NCBI GenBank assembly: GCA_964442075.1 | Contig: CAYTWH010000004.1 | Coordinates: forward strand, 62,001 to 126,000 | Reading direction: 5' to 3' | Source: CAYTAU01 sp964442075 | Lineage (GTDB): Bacteria; Bacteroidota; Bacteroidia; Bacteroidales; CAYTAU01 | DNA length: 64,000 nucleotides | In this document: positions 1 to 9,116 of the stretch, one piece after another | How the letters are laid out: every line of letters starts with the position of its first letter | Position numbering within the stretch: position 1 is the first letter of the stretch | The notes under the pieces: generated by a model | The model's database searches: none | What the model was told of the DNA's origin: nothing | What the model saw: only the letters and a program-made list of their open reading frames with translations | Made by a program: the position numbers and the translations under genes

Positions 1-1
1 T

Positions 2-217
2 AATGAAAATGAATTCTGCACAATTAACTTAACAATAAATGAGTCGTATTTTTATACTATGCAAATCTCATTTGCCGAAAGAGTAAAGGTTTCTATTGAG
101 TGGACTGTAAAATATTATGGTATTACTATTCTAATCTTTTTCTTATTATCAATGAGTATATGGGTGATTTCTATTATTCTAAAAGCATTTAAAAAATTAC
201 CGGAAGAAAATAAATAA
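2..217 (+). CDS. C-terminal end of a membrane-anchored protein (5' end outside window)
   Basis: An open frame enters from the left edge (codons in phase with position 2) and stops with TAA at 215-217, giving 71 visible residues. The visible part is a short polar segment, then one hydrophobic stretch (about residues 40-62, YYGITILIFFLLSM...) and a short basic tail (KAFKKLPEENK). This fits a protein with a large extracytoplasmic domain and a single C-terminal membrane anchor. The family cannot be named from this fragment. The gap to the next likely start is 168 bases. Confidence 0.6.
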   Translation, partial: NENEFCTINLTINESYFYTMQISFAERVKVSIEWTVKYYGITILIFFLLSMSIWVISIILKAFKKLPEENK

Positions 218-385
218 TTTCCATGTTTGTTGAACTTGTTGAAAACTAAGGCAGAAAGCATTTTGACATGCTCAATGCTTAATAAAACTAAATTACATCC
301 CAACCAATTACATTCTGCAATAAATTTATTATCTTTATACTCTATTTTAATTGATAATCGGTATTATAATCTTAAAACAAAAAAC

Positions 386-1339
386 ATGAAAACAAGAACC
401 ATTCTAATTATTTTGATTTTTGTAATTCTTTCATTTCAGGTATTTGGACAGTTTGCGATTCCTACCAAAGAAAGCGTTACTGAAATAATGAACCGAAAGC
501 TTATTGTCCTGATCTTTGAAAAAGGAAAAAACGTTGAGCAATTAAATAAAGTATATAAAGATATCGTTAATGAGTATTGGACATTTCATAAAGATATCGA
601 GTTTCTAACAATTGATGAAGCTTTTGAAAAAATTGAATCTGCAAATGACGATTATGTATTACTAAATTCGGAATGGTCAGAGTATTCACATTCTTCATCC
701 TCTTTTAGAGGTGGAGATTTGAAAACAAAAACAACTTCTGCAAGCACTTATATTTTCTGTTTTGATGTTTTAAAGAAAACCGTTAAGAAAAAGAAAACAG
801 ATTATTGGATGGAGAGTCTGTATCGTATGCCATCTATGAATCCGGCAGTTAACACAGCCGATTTAACCTTTGTTATTAAACAATTGAATTATAGGTTTGA
901 TGCTGTTTTAAACGGGACAACAATTCAGGATAAGAAATATAATATTAACTCTGTAAAAACAAGAACATTATTGATACATGACAAGATGCTTACCTTTGAC
1001 GAAAAAGAGATAGCTGAATACTATAAAGATTCCTATAAAATTGTTGATTCTGTTTTTATTGAACAAGCTGTGAAGGATAAAAGTTCTAAATATACTTATC
1101 TTACAGTTATTTTCTCTACCGGTTTTCAGATTCCATTGTTTGCATTAATTGAAACAGATAGTCAAAAAATTGTTTCTATAGTTGCTGCAGGTGGTTTTAA
1201 AGCAATGAAGATGGAAATGCCTATGGGTTTTAATAAGCGAGGGACTGTAAGAGATTACGAAACTACATTTAAGCTTAAAGCAAAATATTTCAAATACTTT
1301 GATATGGAAGCTGCTCAGAAAACAAATTATAGGGAATAA
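386..1339 (+). CDS. Secreted protein of unknown function
   Basis: This gene codes for 317 residues. The frame is open from 227, but ATG 386 starts a clean signal peptide (MKTRTILIILIFVILSFQVFG, cleavage before QFAIP), so I place the start there. The mature protein is soluble, lysine- and aspartate-rich, with no further membrane segment and no T9SS tail, so a periplasmic location is likely. The middle (about residues 80-190) has a serine-rich stretch and a KKTVKKKK patch. I do not recognise the family. It is followed after 44 bases by the secreted subtilase on the same strand and may be co-transcribed with it. Confidence 0.7.
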   Translation: MKTRTILIILIFVILSFQVFGQFAIPTKESVTEIMNRKLIVLIFEKGKNVEQLNKVYKDIVNEYWTFHKDIEFLTIDEAFEKIESANDDYVLLNSEWSEYSHSSSSFRGGDLKTKTTSASTYIFCFDVLKKTVKKKKTDYWMESLYRMPSMNPAVNTADLTFVIKQLNYRFDAVLNGTTIQDKKYNINSVKTRTLLIHDKMLTFDEKEIAEYYKDSYKIVDSVFIEQAVKDKSSKYTYLTVIFSTGFQIPLFALIETDSQKIVSIVAAGGFKAMKMEMPMGFNKRGTVRDYETTFKLKAKYFKYFDMEAAQKTNYRE

Positions 1340-1383
1340 AATAAATTTACGTATTTTTGAAAATAATATAAAACAATCAGATA

Positions 1384-4224
1384 ATGAAAAACGTATTATT
1401 TACAATATTTTTAAGTTTATTATTATTAAATCTTGTTATATCGCAAGAGATATCAAAATATAATCAAGTAAAACCTAATACAATAATTCTTAAAGTAAAA
1501 GAAGAATATAAAGATATATGCAAGCAAAAATCTATTGATAATAATGAATTAAACACATTTTTAACAAGCATTAATGTAAAACATATAAACAAAAAATTTC
1601 CCTTGCACAAATCACCAAAAACAAAATACAACAAATACGGCAACAAACTTGTTGATCTTTCTTTAATTTATGAAATTGAATATGAAAACAATTATACAAA
1701 CACAAATAAAATATTTAATTATCTTAATTCGCTACACATAATAGAATATGCTGAACCGCATTATATTCCTCAATTATTATATAGGCCCAATGATCCTGAT
1801 ACTGCAAGTCAATATTATCTTGATAATCTTCAGGTTTACGATGCTTGGGACATTTGTAAAGGAGATACATCTGTAGTTATTGGAATTACAGATACAGGTA
1901 TAGATTTCTTAAGAGACGAGCTTGTAAGTAATGTCGATTACAATTATAACGACCCAATGGGCAATTTAACAGATGATGATAATGATGGATATATTGACAA
2001 CTTTAAGGGTTGGGACACCGGCGAAAACGATGCAAACCCGCAATGGGACGAAAACGATATTCCCGGTAAAAATCCTCATGGTGTTGCCGTTGCCTCTTTA
2101 CCATGTTCCGGAACTGACGATGATACGGCTATGGCAGGCATAGCTTTTAATTCAAGATTTTTACCAATTAAGATCTCTGATGAAAATGGCTCACTTGTTG
2201 GTGCTTATAATGGAATTGTTTATGCTGCCGATCATGGATGTTGTATTATTAACTGTTCGTGGGGTGGTTCATTTGGGCATTATTACGGACAAGATATAAT
2301 TAATTATGCAACCCATAATAAAAACTCATTGGTAATTGCTGCTGCGGGTAACGTTAATATCAATCAAGACCTTTATCCTGCTTCTTACCAAAACGTATTA
2401 AGTGTTGCAAATACTGACCAAAATGACCATAAAGGAGGTTCTAGTTATGGTTATCATGTTGATGTTGCTGCTCCTGGAACAGCAGTTTATATTGCATATT
2501 ATGATGACTTCTTAATTGAGCCAATTTATAGAAACGGCTGGGGAACATCGTTTTCATCCCCAATAGTGGCGGGATGTGCTGCAATTGTAAAAACACATTA
2601 CGACACATTAAGTGCTTTGCAGATTGGAGAAGTTTTAAGACTAACAGCCGATAATATTGATACAATTCCTTTTAATGCACCCTATGCCGGACTATTGGGT
2701 TCTGGCAGGGTAAATTTATATCGTGCCGTAAGCGATACCTTAACACCATCAGTGCGATTCAATAATGTGAGATACAACAACAATACAATAACTGCTAATT
2801 TTCAGGAAAACGACACAATTTTTATTACAGGAAAATACACCAATTATCTTTCACCGGCTACAAACCTTACTGCTACAATTACCAGTATATCGGCAAATGT
2901 TCAAATAATAAACAATGTAAATAATATTGGTAGCCTTGCAACTTTGGATACAACAAACAATAATACAAGCCCATTTATTATTAAACTGCTACCCAGTGTT
3001 GAATACGATGAAAAGATTATCATCAAAATTTCTTATACCGATAATAATTACTCCGCTTTTGAATATTTCGATTTTGTAGTAAATACATCAATTGTTAATA
3101 TCGACACTAATAATATTGCAACATCATTAACCAGCGTTGGAAAAATTGGATACGAAAATTATTATCCACCAAATGGTATGGGTTTCATTTACAAGGGTAC
3201 TTATGAAATGCTTTATGAATCAGGTCTTATGATTGCCTCATCGGGCAATAATGTTTCAGACTGCATAAGAGGCGAAAACGATTTTTCAATTATCGCTAAA
3301 GTTGAACAAGTGTTACCTGCTGTTATTTCCGATTTTGATGTTAATACAATTTTTGATGATAACAATTCCAACACAAGTCCTATTGAACTTGAAATTACAC
3401 AAAACACCTATGCGTGGAATGATAGTGTTTCAAAGGATTTTATAATTGTTAAATACGATATTGTAAATAAAAACACTATTATTATAGATAGTTTGTATGT
3501 TGGTATTTTTGCCGACTGGGATATTAATAACCCCTTTGTAAATACAATTGGTTTTAACCAAAACAATAATATTTCATATACAAATAGTAACGATGAATTT
3601 GATCTGTATGCAGGCATGCAGCTATTATCAGGAGGTCAATTAAATCATTATGCAATTGATAATGTTGAATATGGCGAAGGAGGCATTGATATTTCCGATA
3701 GTTTTTCTTCTGCCGAAAAAACAATTGCATTATCAACTTCAAGGCATAATGCCGGACAAAACGGGAATGATGTTGTTGATGTTATTAGTAGTGGACCTTT
3801 TACTCTGCCTATAGGCGATACAATTACTGTAGCCTTTGCACTACACGGTAATATTCACATTAACTATTTGCTTGAAGCTGCTGTAAATGCACAAGCAATT
3901 TACGATAGTTTATTTTCGGTTGGTATTAAAAATATAAGTATTGTGAGTAACGATATTGAAATATTTCCTAATCCAACAAAAGGAAAATTTACTGTTAAAG
4001 AAAAAACCCTGTCTGACGGACAGGTAGGTATTCAAACAATAGAAATACTTGATGTAACAGGTAAACCCATTAAACATATCCTTATTGCAAAAAGCGGAGA
4101 AGCGAAGTCTGCCTCTTCGGCACACATGCATTCTGTCGATTTAAGTTCACAGTCAAAAGGTATTTACTTTATTAAAATTACTTCCGATACCGGCACAATT
4201 GTTAGAAAACTAATTATTCATTAG
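1384..4224 (+). CDS. Secreted subtilisin-like serine protease (S8) with T9SS type A sorting domain
   Basis: This 946-residue exported protease has a signal peptide (residues 1-20) and an inhibitor-like prodomain of about 120 residues. The S8 catalytic domain carries the triad Asp170 (in TDTGID), His232 (in NPHGVAVAS) and Ser389 (in GTSFSSP). Long beta-rich regions follow, and the last ~90 residues are a T9SS type A domain (IFPNPTKGKFTV ... KGIYFIKI ... RKLIIH). Such proteins cross the outer membrane through the Por machinery, after which the tail is removed. The sorting domain is longer than usual: two stretches (near 4008-4028 and 4096-4126) look like in-frame insertions of GC-richer repeat DNA. 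A TATTTTTG motif at 1352-1359 resembles a Bacteroidota -7 box, without a clear -33. The 3' end overlaps the convergent LRR/TPR gene by 11 bases. Confidence 0.92.
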   Translation: MKNVLFTIFLSLLLLNLVISQEISKYNQVKPNTIILKVKEEYKDICKQKSIDNNELNTFLTSINVKHINKKFPLHKSPKTKYNKYGNKLVDLSLIYEIEYENNYTNTNKIFNYLNSLHIIEYAEPHYIPQLLYRPNDPDTASQYYLDNLQVYDAWDICKGDTSVVIGITDTGIDFLRDELVSNVDYNYNDPMGNLTDDDNDGYIDNFKGWDTGENDANPQWDENDIPGKNPHGVAVASLPCSGTDDDTAMAGIAFNSRFLPIKISDENGSLVGAYNGIVYAADHGCCIINCSWGGSFGHYYGQDIINYATHNKNSLVIAAAGNVNINQDLYPASYQNVLSVANTDQNDHKGGSSYGYHVDVAAPGTAVYIAYYDDFLIEPIYRNGWGTSFSSPIVAGCAAIVKTHYDTLSALQIGEVLRLTADNIDTIPFNAPYAGLLGSGRVNLYRAVSDTLTPSVRFNNVRYNNNTITANFQENDTIFITGKYTNYLSPATNLTATITSISANVQIINNVNNIGSLATLDTTNNNTSPFIIKLLPSVEYDEKIIIKISYTDNNYSAFEYFDFVVNTSIVNIDTNNIATSLTSVGKIGYENYYPPNGMGFIYKGTYEMLYESGLMIASSGNNVSDCIRGENDFSIIAKVEQVLPAVISDFDVNTIFDDNNSNTSPIELEITQNTYAWNDSVSKDFIIVKYDIVNKNTIIIDSLYVGIFADWDINNPFVNTIGFNQNNNISYTNSNDEFDLYAGMQLLSGGQLNHYAIDNVEYGEGGIDISDSFSSAEKTIALSTSRHNAGQNGNDVVDVISSGPFTLPIGDTITVAFALHGNIHINYLLEAAVNAQAIYDSLFSVGIKNISIVSNDIEIFPNPTKGKFTVKEKTLSDGQVGIQTIEILDVTGKPIKHILIAKSGEAKSASSAHMHSVDLSSQSKGIYFIKITSDTGTIVRKLIIH
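4008..4028. repeat. Short palindromic (REP-like) element inside the subtilase gene
   Basis: CCTGTCTGACGGACAGG (4008-4024) has a perfect 6-bp stem, CCTGTC/GACAGG, and is followed by TAGG. It is GC-richer than its surroundings and lies in frame, encoding the peptide TLSDGQVG inside the T9SS domain. Similar CCTG...CAGG palindromes recur as interspersed repeats in Bacteroidota genomes; whether this one is multi-copy here cannot be seen from a single window. Confidence 0.5.
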
Positions 4225-6337
4225 GCAAGGCTTGTTCTATATCCCATTTATAATTTTCAGACCAGATATTAAATTTATCAGCTTTATCGGAATTATCTTT
4301 TAACCAGATAGCGAAACTATTCTCTTCACTTTGCTTAATATTATTTATCCATTTCTGTCTAATATTATTAATAATATATGCAAATGTTTCCAGGTGTCCA
4401 TTGTTAATTAAATCGGTATAATATGGTAAATAGTAGTTGTTAAAAAAACTTTCGTTTTGCTCAATCTCATTTGTATCAGACATGCAAATTCTATTTAATT
4501 CATATTGAAATATCTCGACATTGTTTTTATTAGTGTGTAAAACCGTTTGTACTAATCCTTTTATTACTGTATCGTTTTTCAAAGTATCGTCCATAATAAT
4601 GTTGGACTTTGTAAGATCCAACATCATGGCCCCGAGAAGATCGGCAGTAGGATGATCACTTTTATATATAATTTCATTATTATCGTCTCTGATGATATAT
4701 GAATCGTAATAAGATGTGCTGCCTTTTTCCCCTACTACTCCGGTTTTCATTCTCATTTTGTTAAAAAGAAACGGCATAATGGTTTCAGCTTTTTTACCAT
4801 TTGGTTCCAAAATCAAATACCGTAAAGATGAATAGATAAATGTTGTTTTTTGTTGTTGAATTAGAGATACAATAGCCAGATAAAGATGTGAGTTTGCATG
4901 AGAAGGATCCTTATCAATTGCTTTTTGAAAATAAGAGAAAGCTTTGTTGTATTTTTTTTTGTCAAAATAGTGTTTTCCCAGATTAAAAGATGGAGGTGCA
5001 CCTGATGTATCTTCGTCAACTTTGGTTTCGTATTCTTTTTCTAATCTTGTAGTCTTATTAGTTTTTGAAATACTGTTATCATAAATAACTTTAATTTCTT
5101 GAGTTAATTCATTCTCGGGATCTTTTGACATGACTTTTTCACAAACACCTTGAGCCAGGTCAAAATCTCCATTTTCCAAATATGCAGATGCCAATTCTAA
5201 CATTGCCTGAATATTGTTAGTATCCAATTGAAGCAGTTTATTATACTTTTCAATCGCTTCGCCATAATCTTCAATTAATTTTTTATTTCTTGCTTTGCTC
5301 AACAATAATTTAGCTTCATATAATTCTTTTGTTGCTAATCCATATATTTTAACTTCCTTATTTTGTAAATCATAAAGTACTTGAGGGAAGGGGTTAAAAA
5401 TAATTTCTTTAATAAATAAATGCTCCAATTTTTTTAATCCGTCTATTTCTTCAGGAAGACTTTTAATTGGATTATTATTCAAATTAAGAATAGATAAATT
5501 AATAAGATTGCCAATTTCAGCAGGAAGACTTTCAAGCTCATTATCTGCAACATATAATTTTTTCAATTGGTGTAAATTACCTATTTTGGAAGGTAGTATT
5601 TTAATTTTATTTTTACTGATATTAAGAAATTCTAACTTTTTTAGATTCTCAATATTATCGTCGATTTGTGTTAGTTGATTTCCATATAAATATAAAAATT
5701 CCAGATTTGATAACTCAAAGAATTTGCTAGGTAATTCTTTAATAAAATTATTAGATAACGATAGTTTTTTTAAATTGTATAGATGTCCTATTTCATTAGG
5801 TATTTCTTCAAACTTATTATTTGAAGCAATTAATGTCCGCAATTCTTTCATATAGATAAAATCGCTGGAGAATGTTTTTATATTATTATTGTTTATGTAC
5901 AATTCAACAAGGTTTAAAAAAAATAATTCGGAAGGCAAATCAGACAATTTATTGAAATCAACATATAAACAATACAGATAATGTAGGTTTCCAATAGAAG
6001 AAGGCAAGGATTCTATTTTGTTATTTGTTATACTTAATATTTCCAGTTTTTCAAGCAAATAAATTTTTTCCGGAATATAAATTATTTGATTACTATCGAG
6101 AATTAAATACCTCAATTCTGTTAGTTCAAATATGTCCACAGGAAATTCTGTGAGTTCTGTTTTTGACAGATTTAACCTATATGCTTTTTCTTTATTTCGT
6201 AATGCTTTTTTTAGGTTATAGTAAACAGGGTATTTTTTAATGTCTGTTTCGGTATCACTGCTATTATTCTGAGAAAACAATGAATTAAATAAAAGAAATA
6301 TTGCTGATACTGTGCAAATAATAGTTTTAGTATTCAT
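4214..6337 (-). CDS. Secreted leucine-rich repeat plus TPR protein
   Basis: This 707-residue protein has a signal peptide (MNTKTIICTVSAIFLLFNSLFSQ). An array of about ten 23-residue leucine-rich repeats (pattern LPxxIGNLxxLxxLxxxxNxLxxLP) covers roughly residues 50-330. TPR-type helices follow at about 360-420 (YGEAIEKYNKLLQLDTNN) and 440-490 (YFDKKKYNKAFSYFQKAIDKDPSHANSHLYLA). The last 200 residues have no recognisable domain. Both repeat types mediate protein binding, so this is probably a periplasmic or surface scaffold. No catalytic motif is visible. It lies 17 bases downstream of another TPR gene on the same strand, so the two are probably one transcript. Confidence 0.85.
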   Translation of the reverse strand: MNTKTIICTVSAIFLLFNSLFSQNNSSDTETDIKKYPVYYNLKKALRNKEKAYRLNLSKTELTEFPVDIFELTELRYLILDSNQIIYIPEKIYLLEKLEILSITNNKIESLPSSIGNLHYLYCLYVDFNKLSDLPSELFFLNLVELYINNNNIKTFSSDFIYMKELRTLIASNNKFEEIPNEIGHLYNLKKLSLSNNFIKELPSKFFELSNLEFLYLYGNQLTQIDDNIENLKKLEFLNISKNKIKILPSKIGNLHQLKKLYVADNELESLPAEIGNLINLSILNLNNNPIKSLPEEIDGLKKLEHLFIKEIIFNPFPQVLYDLQNKEVKIYGLATKELYEAKLLLSKARNKKLIEDYGEAIEKYNKLLQLDTNNIQAMLELASAYLENGDFDLAQGVCEKVMSKDPENELTQEIKVIYDNSISKTNKTTRLEKEYETKVDEDTSGAPPSFNLGKHYFDKKKYNKAFSYFQKAIDKDPSHANSHLYLAIVSLIQQQKTTFIYSSLRYLILEPNGKKAETIMPFLFNKMRMKTGVVGEKGSTSYYDSYIIRDDNNEIIYKSDHPTADLLGAMMLDLTKSNIIMDDTLKNDTVIKGLVQTVLHTNKNNVEIFQYELNRICMSDTNEIEQNESFFNNYYLPYYTDLINNGHLETFAYIINNIRQKWINNIKQSEENSFAIWLKDNSDKADKFNIWSENYKWDIEQALPNE

Positions 6338-6354
6338 GCTGAAAATCTATGAAA

Positions 6355-7062
6355 TTATTCGATTCCCAATTCCTGAAGCACTTGTTTGTTTACATTAATG
6401 CCATTTTTCTTAGCTTGTTCTATATATATTTTTGCTTTTGCATCATCTTTGTCATAATAATAACTTATTCCCAATAAATACTGCGCTTCAGAAAGGTGTC
6501 GGCTGTCGGTGGCTTCGTATATTTCCAGCGTTTTTGTTGCATTTTTAATTGCCGATTTATAATCTCTTTTCATAAGGTAAAGATTAATTGTGCCATAATA
6601 ACCTTCCGGATCTTCCGGATCTATCTTTTGAATAATTTCATATTCGGCTATTGCTTTGTCGTATTCTTTTTGAATACCATATACAACTCCTAAATTCATA
6701 TGAGCCATACTGCCATTAGGATATAGCTCAATTGATTTTTCATAATAAGCAATCGCGTTTTTTAAGTCTCCTAATTTTCTGTAACAAACGCCGGTATTAT
6801 CATAGGCTTCCACAAATTTAGGATCTTCTTTTATTGCTTTTTTATATAATTTTATTGCTCCTTTATAATCCTTTGTTCTTGCCTTATCTTCGGCTTCACT
6901 ATAAAATGCCAGTGCTTCCTTTGATTCAGTAGAATTATACATTCCGGTTTCCAATCCAACGGTTTTTTGCTTTCTCTCTTTTTTTGATTGACTGAAAGAG
7001 CTTGCTGCAGATAGTAGAAATACTACAATTATCAAAATTTTTAAACTAAACAGATTTTTCAT
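6355..7062 (-). CDS. Periplasmic TPR-repeat protein
   Basis: This 235-residue protein has a signal peptide (MKNLFSLKILIIVVFLLSAASSFSQ) followed by a basic linker. It then has at least four consecutive 34-residue TPR units (for example DYKGAIKLYKKAIKEDPKFVEAY and DLKNAIAYYEKSIELYPNGSMAHMNLG). There are no membrane segments after the signal peptide. TPR arrays bind other proteins; the partner is unknown. The adjoining downstream LRR/TPR gene suggests that the two act together in the envelope. Confidence 0.85.
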   Translation of the reverse strand: MKNLFSLKILIIVVFLLSAASSFSQSKKERKQKTVGLETGMYNSTESKEALAFYSEAEDKARTKDYKGAIKLYKKAIKEDPKFVEAYDNTGVCYRKLGDLKNAIAYYEKSIELYPNGSMAHMNLGVVYGIQKEYDKAIAEYEIIQKIDPEDPEGYYGTINLYLMKRDYKSAIKNATKTLEIYEATDSRHLSEAQYLLGISYYYDKDDAKAKIYIEQAKKNGINVNKQVLQELGIE

Positions 7063-7117
7063 AATTTATTATTTATATAATAAAAATCAATTGTATTCAA
7101 AGAATACGGAAAAATAA

Positions 7118-7143
7118 AAAAGGAATATTTAAATATTCCTTTT
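7118..7143 (-). terminator. Rho-independent-type terminator after the VDYGED repeat gene
   Basis: This is a perfect 26-base palindrome (AAAAGGAATATTT / AAATATTCCTTTT, centre 7130/7131) lying 21 bases past the stop of the minus-strand gene at 7165. On the minus strand it runs into further Ts (7110-7117). It is AT-rich, so it may be a weak terminator. Confidence 0.6.
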
Positions 7144-7164
7144 CCTCAAATTTATAATTATTGA

Positions 7165-7500
7165 TTAACAACCTTCGCCATAATCAACTTCTTTTACTTT
7201 AAAATCTTCGCCGTAGTCTACAATTTTAATTTTATAATCTTCACCGTAATCAACGGTTTTCCAACGACCTTCTTTGTCCTCGCCATAGTCTACATATTTA
7301 ATTTTTAAATCTTCACCATAGTCTACAAATTTTACTTTGTAATCTTCTCCATAATCAACAAATTTAATTTTTCCATATACATGGCATCCTTTGCTTTCGG
7401 AATTAATGTCAGTAGAACTAAATGACATTAATGCAAATACTAAAACTAATGCTGCACTACCGGCAACTAATAGTTTTTTCATTCGGTTAAAGTTTTTCAT
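7165..7500 (-). CDS. Small secreted protein made of six VDYGED repeats
   Basis: This gene codes for 111 residues. The N-terminal ~30 are a signal peptide (MKKLLVAGSAALVLVFALMSFSS). An internal Met at residue 7 (codon 7480-7482) is an equally good start. The mature part is almost wholly a tandem repeat of about 10 residues, [basic]-x-VDYGED-x-[KI]: six VDYGE copies, one separated by a longer KEGRW spacer. A lone Cys precedes the array (KGCHVYGK) and another ends the chain (EGC), which could form a disulfide. Alternating hydrophobic and charged residues with a fixed turn (YGED) suggest stacked beta strands or a small beta-solenoid. The layout recalls other Bacteroidota short-repeat secreted proteins (DUF6150-like), but I cannot assign a family. 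It has its own terminator. Confidence 0.75.
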   Translation of the reverse strand: MKNFNRMKKLLVAGSAALVLVFALMSFSSTDINSESKGCHVYGKIKFVDYGEDYKVKFVDYGEDLKIKYVDYGEDKEGRWKTVDYGEDYKIKIVDYGEDFKVKEVDYGEGC

Positions 7501-7661
7501 ATTTTTTGATTTTTAATTAAAAGTAAATAATTATTTTTTATAAAGTCTTGAAATTTATGCTTATCACAAATTAGTTTTCAAAAATACAAATAATTTTTAT
7601 ATAAATATAAATTACTTTTTCCAAAAATCTAAACAGGCTGTTTTTGAGCAAATAAGACAGA

Positions 7662-7760
7662 TTAAAATAAATTTGTTATCCAAAATATTCCAATGCCAAT
7701 AGCGAATACTCCACCAGTAATTCTTAAAATTTTAAATGTATTTTTATTATTTGAAGCATC
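7662..7760 (-). pseudogene. Remnant of a membrane protein C-terminus
   Basis: The minus strand between the stop codons at 7761 and 7662 encodes 32 residues, DASNNKNTFKILRITGGVFA... ending in IGIFWITNLF. This is a basic, hydrophobic helix like the last membrane segment of a LysE-type or similar transporter. No start codon or upstream part remains. I read it as the relic of a deleted gene; chance coding cannot be excluded. Confidence 0.3.
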
Positions 7761-8030
7761 TTATTTAATAATCAACTTCTTTTTATAAACACTGTTGTCA
7801 GATGTTCCAATTATAATATAAGTACCACAAGATAGTTGATTATAGGGATCAATAGCCTCTACTGCCGCACCATTAGTATTAGTAAAAATAACTTTTGAAT
7901 AAAGTTCTTGTCCCATAATATTTAAAACAACAACAAGTACTTCTTTTTCTGATTCTATACCCTGTATGTCAATATAAGAAGATTGACCGGCTATTGTGGG
8001 GTTTGGATATAAATTAAATTGTATTATTGA
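7761..8030 (-). pseudogene. Detached T9SS type A sorting domain
   Basis: Directly after the TAA (8031-8033) of the next gene, in the same frame, 89 codons run to TAA 7761-7763. They encode a full T9SS type A domain: FNLYPNPTIAGQ, a central VLNIMGQELYSKV, then GTYIIIGTSDNSVYKKKLIIK. No start codon lies between the two parts. The simplest reading is one ancestral ~392-residue T9SS cargo protein split by a single nonsense codon. The junction is a 7-base near-tandem repeat (AATAATC), prone to slippage. A sequencing or assembly error would look the same. Confidence 0.75.
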
Positions 8031-8939
8031 TTATTGATTATTTCTTATAGCCACCATTGATGAAAGACTGAATTTGCCATCAATATCTGTTTGTTTTAAT
8101 CTGTAGTATGAAATTCCAAAATAAGGATTTTTATCTGTCAAACTATAATTAATCACATAATTAGAGTTTCCCGCACCCTGAACAACATCTACAGTTTCAA
8201 AAGTTTTTCCATCTTTTGTTTTTTCAATTGTATAAAAACTATTATTAATTTCAACAGCTGTTGTCCATTTTACATTTACTGTTTTATTGTTATTTAATTC
8301 AGCAGAAAAATAAATAAGCTCAATTGGTAGTGGACTGGTTGCTGTTGTGCCGCTAGGAATAGAGCTGTTGGGCTGTGTTCCAAATGTTGTTCCTGCACCT
8401 GTAAATGTTCCTGCCGTAATTGAACCGGAACCTGCAATTACTCCGCCGTTACCATTATAAAATTCTCCGGTTACTGTGACGGTTCCATTTATTGTAACAC
8501 TATCACTATTATTTTTATTTGTTAAATCACCATGCACAATTATTATGGAAGATTCAGCGGCATATACCGTGCTCCCGTTACTAAATTCCAGATTAAAAAC
8601 TTCAAGCGTTCCATAAACATTTAATATTGCTCCTGATTTTATTGAAATGTCATGAGTTAATGTCGATAACGAAGCACCTGCTTCAATGGTTAAAATGCCA
8701 GAGATTGCATCTCCTCCCGTTAAATCAACATCAAGATTTATGTCTTCCTGAATTGATATATTATCAGAAGGGACAGGTGTACAATTGCAAGCAGGACCAC
8801 CTGGTGATAAAGACCAAAAATTACCATCACTCCAATCTCCGGGTATTCCGGAGCCATCAGTTATTGAATATAGATTTACAGAAAAACTATTAAAAAAGCA
8901 AAGAGTTAAAAATGCAACTAAAAGACAAATCTTTTTCAT
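8031..8939 (-). CDS. Secreted repeat protein, T9SS cargo truncated before its sorting domain
   Basis: This gene codes for 302 residues starting at ATG 8939 (MKKICLLVAFLTLCFFNSFS, a good signal peptide; an ATG at 8948 would only add MIV). The mature part has a SVNLYSITDGSGIPGDWSDGNFWS opening common in secreted Bacteroidota proteins with laminin-G-like or beta-helix regions. A Gly/Ser/Thr-rich beta-helical region follows (about 75-200). A fibronectin-like segment comes next (LPIELIYFSAELNNNKTVNVKWTTAVEINNSFYTIEKTKDGKTFETV...YRLKQTDIDG), which in intact relatives immediately precedes the T9SS tail. Here TAA follows IRNNQ and the tail continues in frame beyond it. The product would be exported to the periplasm but probably not secreted. 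Confidence 0.75.
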   Translation of the reverse strand: MKKICLLVAFLTLCFFNSFSVNLYSITDGSGIPGDWSDGNFWSLSPGGPACNCTPVPSDNISIQEDINLDVDLTGGDAISGILTIEAGASLSTLTHDISIKSGAILNVYGTLEVFNLEFSNGSTVYAAESSIIIVHGDLTNKNNSDSVTINGTVTVTGEFYNGNGGVIAGSGSITAGTFTGAGTTFGTQPNSSIPSGTTATSPLPIELIYFSAELNNNKTVNVKWTTAVEINNSFYTIEKTKDGKTFETVDVVQGAGNSNYVINYSLTDKNPYFGISYYRLKQTDIDGKFSLSSMVAIRNNQ

Positions 8940-9116
8940 AACAATCAAAATTATTCATACGATAAATTATTTTACGAAAAAGGTTTGTGTTAAGCTGTTA
9001 AATATACATAAACAACCAATATGTTTTGACTAACACATAAATTAAGCTTATTAAACAAAAATTTATAAGATTATTTATAAGTGAAATTTGATTATTTTTA
9101 CAAAAAAAAATAAATT

